NCBI RefSeq assembly: GCF_016925635.1
Contig: NZ_CP070490.1
Span: forward strand, 2,734,001 to 2,798,000
Origin: Lysinibacillus fusiformis
Lineage (GTDB): Bacteria > Bacillota > Bacilli > Bacillales_A > Planococcaceae
Direction of reading: 5' to 3'
Length of the DNA: 64,000 bases
The notes beneath the pieces are model-generated. The model searched no databases. It had not been told where the DNA came from and saw only the letters and a program-made list of their open reading frames with translations. The position numbers and the translations under genes are program-made. Positions within the stretch are counted from its first letter, which is position 1; each line of letters begins with the position of its first letter. Positions 63,194-64,000 of the stretch are shown piece by piece.

Positions 63194-64000
63194 CAACTTA
63201 CAGCTCATCTTTAAAGGACAATTGAAGCGCATGTATCTTCCTATTGGATTATCTATTTTAGATACATTTGGCACCGCTACTATGTATGGAGCACTGTATT
63301 ATGTCATTGTAAATATTGTTCAAGGAAGTTTTACCTCTGATGTCTTGAAACTTGCATTCATGATGCTGATAGGCAGCTTTGTCATCCGTGTTGTATTCAT
63401 TGGTTTTTCTCAATATTTGTATCAGTTAAGAGGTTCCATACTTATTCGTGATGCACGTATCAACGTATCCAACCATTTAAAATCCTTACCTCTAGGTTAT
63501 TTCTCAAAACAAAGCATTGGCAAACTGATTAATATTTGTACAGGAAATATGAGTGATATCGAACGGGTTATTACGCACTTAATAGGCGATATTTTAAAAA
63601 TTACAATGATCACTACTTATATTTTAAGTGTATCATTTTTCATTAATCCTCAACTTGCTATGGCACAGCTGATTATGGTGCTGTTATCGATTCCGCTGCT
63701 CCTCTTAGCTGGTCACTTAGGGCGTAAAAATGGGGAACATAAAAAAGATATTGTGGCTGAAGTGTTGTCGCGAGTAATGGAATATATTGATGGTATTAAA
63801 GTATTTCGAGCTCATAATCAAACAGGCGAGGCTTTTAAACGTTTGCATGATGCTTTAAAAAAGTATCGTGATGTTAGTATTAAAGTCGAATTGCAGCTTG
63901 TACCCGTTAATTTTTTATTTTTTATAATTATTGACTGTATCGTACCACTTGTTTTCCTAGTAGGCTCCTACAGTCTATTAGGAGGGACAATTGACGCTCA
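63186..64000 (+). CDS. ABC transporter, second half-transporter (YbtQ-like), cut by window end
   Basis: The first 271 codons of a further type IV ABC protein. The visible part is the membrane domain: MFSNLQLIFKGQLKRMYLP, then five or so helices and the typical LRGSILIRDARINVSNHLKSLPLGYF and EYIDGIKVFRAHNQ segments (in parts). The ATPase domain should lie beyond the window. The ATG overlaps the previous stop by eight bases, preceded by GGGGGT. With the preceding gene it should form a heterodimer. Confidence 0.88.
   Translation, partial: MFSNLQLIFKGQLKRMYLPIGLSILDTFGTATMYGALYYVIVNIVQGSFTSDVLKLAFMMLIGSFVIRVVFIGFSQYLYQLRGSILIRDARINVSNHLKSLPLGYFSKQSIGKLINICTGNMSDIERVITHLIGDILKITMITTYILSVSFFINPQLAMAQLIMVLLSIPLLLLAGHLGRKNGEHKKDIVAEVLSRVMEYIDGIKVFRAHNQTGEAFKRLHDALKKYRDVSIKVELQLVPVNFLFFIIIDCIVPLVFLVGSYSLLGGTIDA

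Overview
The window looks like the chromosome of a low-GC, spore-forming Bacillaceae/Planococcaceae bacterium, most likely Lysinibacillus or a close relative. This is inferred from protein character, Gram-positive ribosome binding sites and a gene order matching the Bacillus subtilis segment rnjA-rpoY-ykrA-def-pdhABCD-speA-yktA-yktB-ykzI-suhB-ylaF-typA-ylaH. That backbone is present from about 19.9 to 54.4 kb, opened by several accessory insertions. I saw no rRNA, tRNA or CRISPR.

0-4.2 kb: a tail of an unknown gene, then a tight operon with a GNAT-S51 peptidase fusion, two S66 (LD-carboxypeptidase/MccF-like) peptidases and a second GNAT. This resembles a detoxification set for peptide-nucleotide or similar antibiotics. 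4.2-9.1 kb: a RimJ/L-like acetyltransferase, a small hydrophilic protein, and a C4-dicarboxylate transporter divergent from its DctS/DctR-type two-component system. 9.3-11.3 kb: a roughly 0.5 kb dispersed repeat broken by an IS150-like insertion sequence. 11.4-19.8 kb: a Mef-like efflux pump behind an antibiotic-arrest leader peptide and attenuator, a secreted YngK-like protein, an RND pump with a divergent TetR regulator, and a Hanks-type kinase translationally coupled to a 59-residue Ser-rich protein. 19.9-35.4 kb: RNase J1 and RpoY, a 23-residue amphipathic peptide ORF, a YkrA-like phosphatase, a complete 2-aminoethylphosphonate uptake and degradation operon with a DeoR regulator, peptide deformylase and the pyruvate dehydrogenase operon.

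35.5-42.5 kb: a Fur-box-marked iron region with a LysR regulator, four paralogous ThuA/GATase-like proteins of unknown function arranged as two pairs, and a FecBCD-type ABC importer. 42.5-46.6 kb: an SDR protein lacking the usual catalytic residues, LrgAB/CidAB-like membrane proteins and a methyltransferase, with two more copies of the 0.5 kb repeat. 46.8-57.3 kb: SpeA-type decarboxylase, a nitronate monooxygenase-like enzyme, the conserved yktA-to-ylaH block and an NMT1/SsuA-type ABC importer. 57.3-64 kb: a second Fur-box-marked region with an ECF importer (Trep_Strep-type S component), an AraC regulator and two YbtPQ-like ABC proteins, the last cut by the window end.

The strongest candidates for undescribed biology are: (1) a repeat family with terminal inverted repeats whose copies all sit just downstream of intrinsic terminators, three of them flanked by a direct duplication of terminator sequence; (2) the Fur-controlled double pair of ThuA-like proteins with an iron-type ABC importer; (3) the Ser-rich microprotein coupled to a protein kinase; (4) the leader-peptide attenuator of the efflux pump; and (5) the GNAT/S51/S66 cluster.
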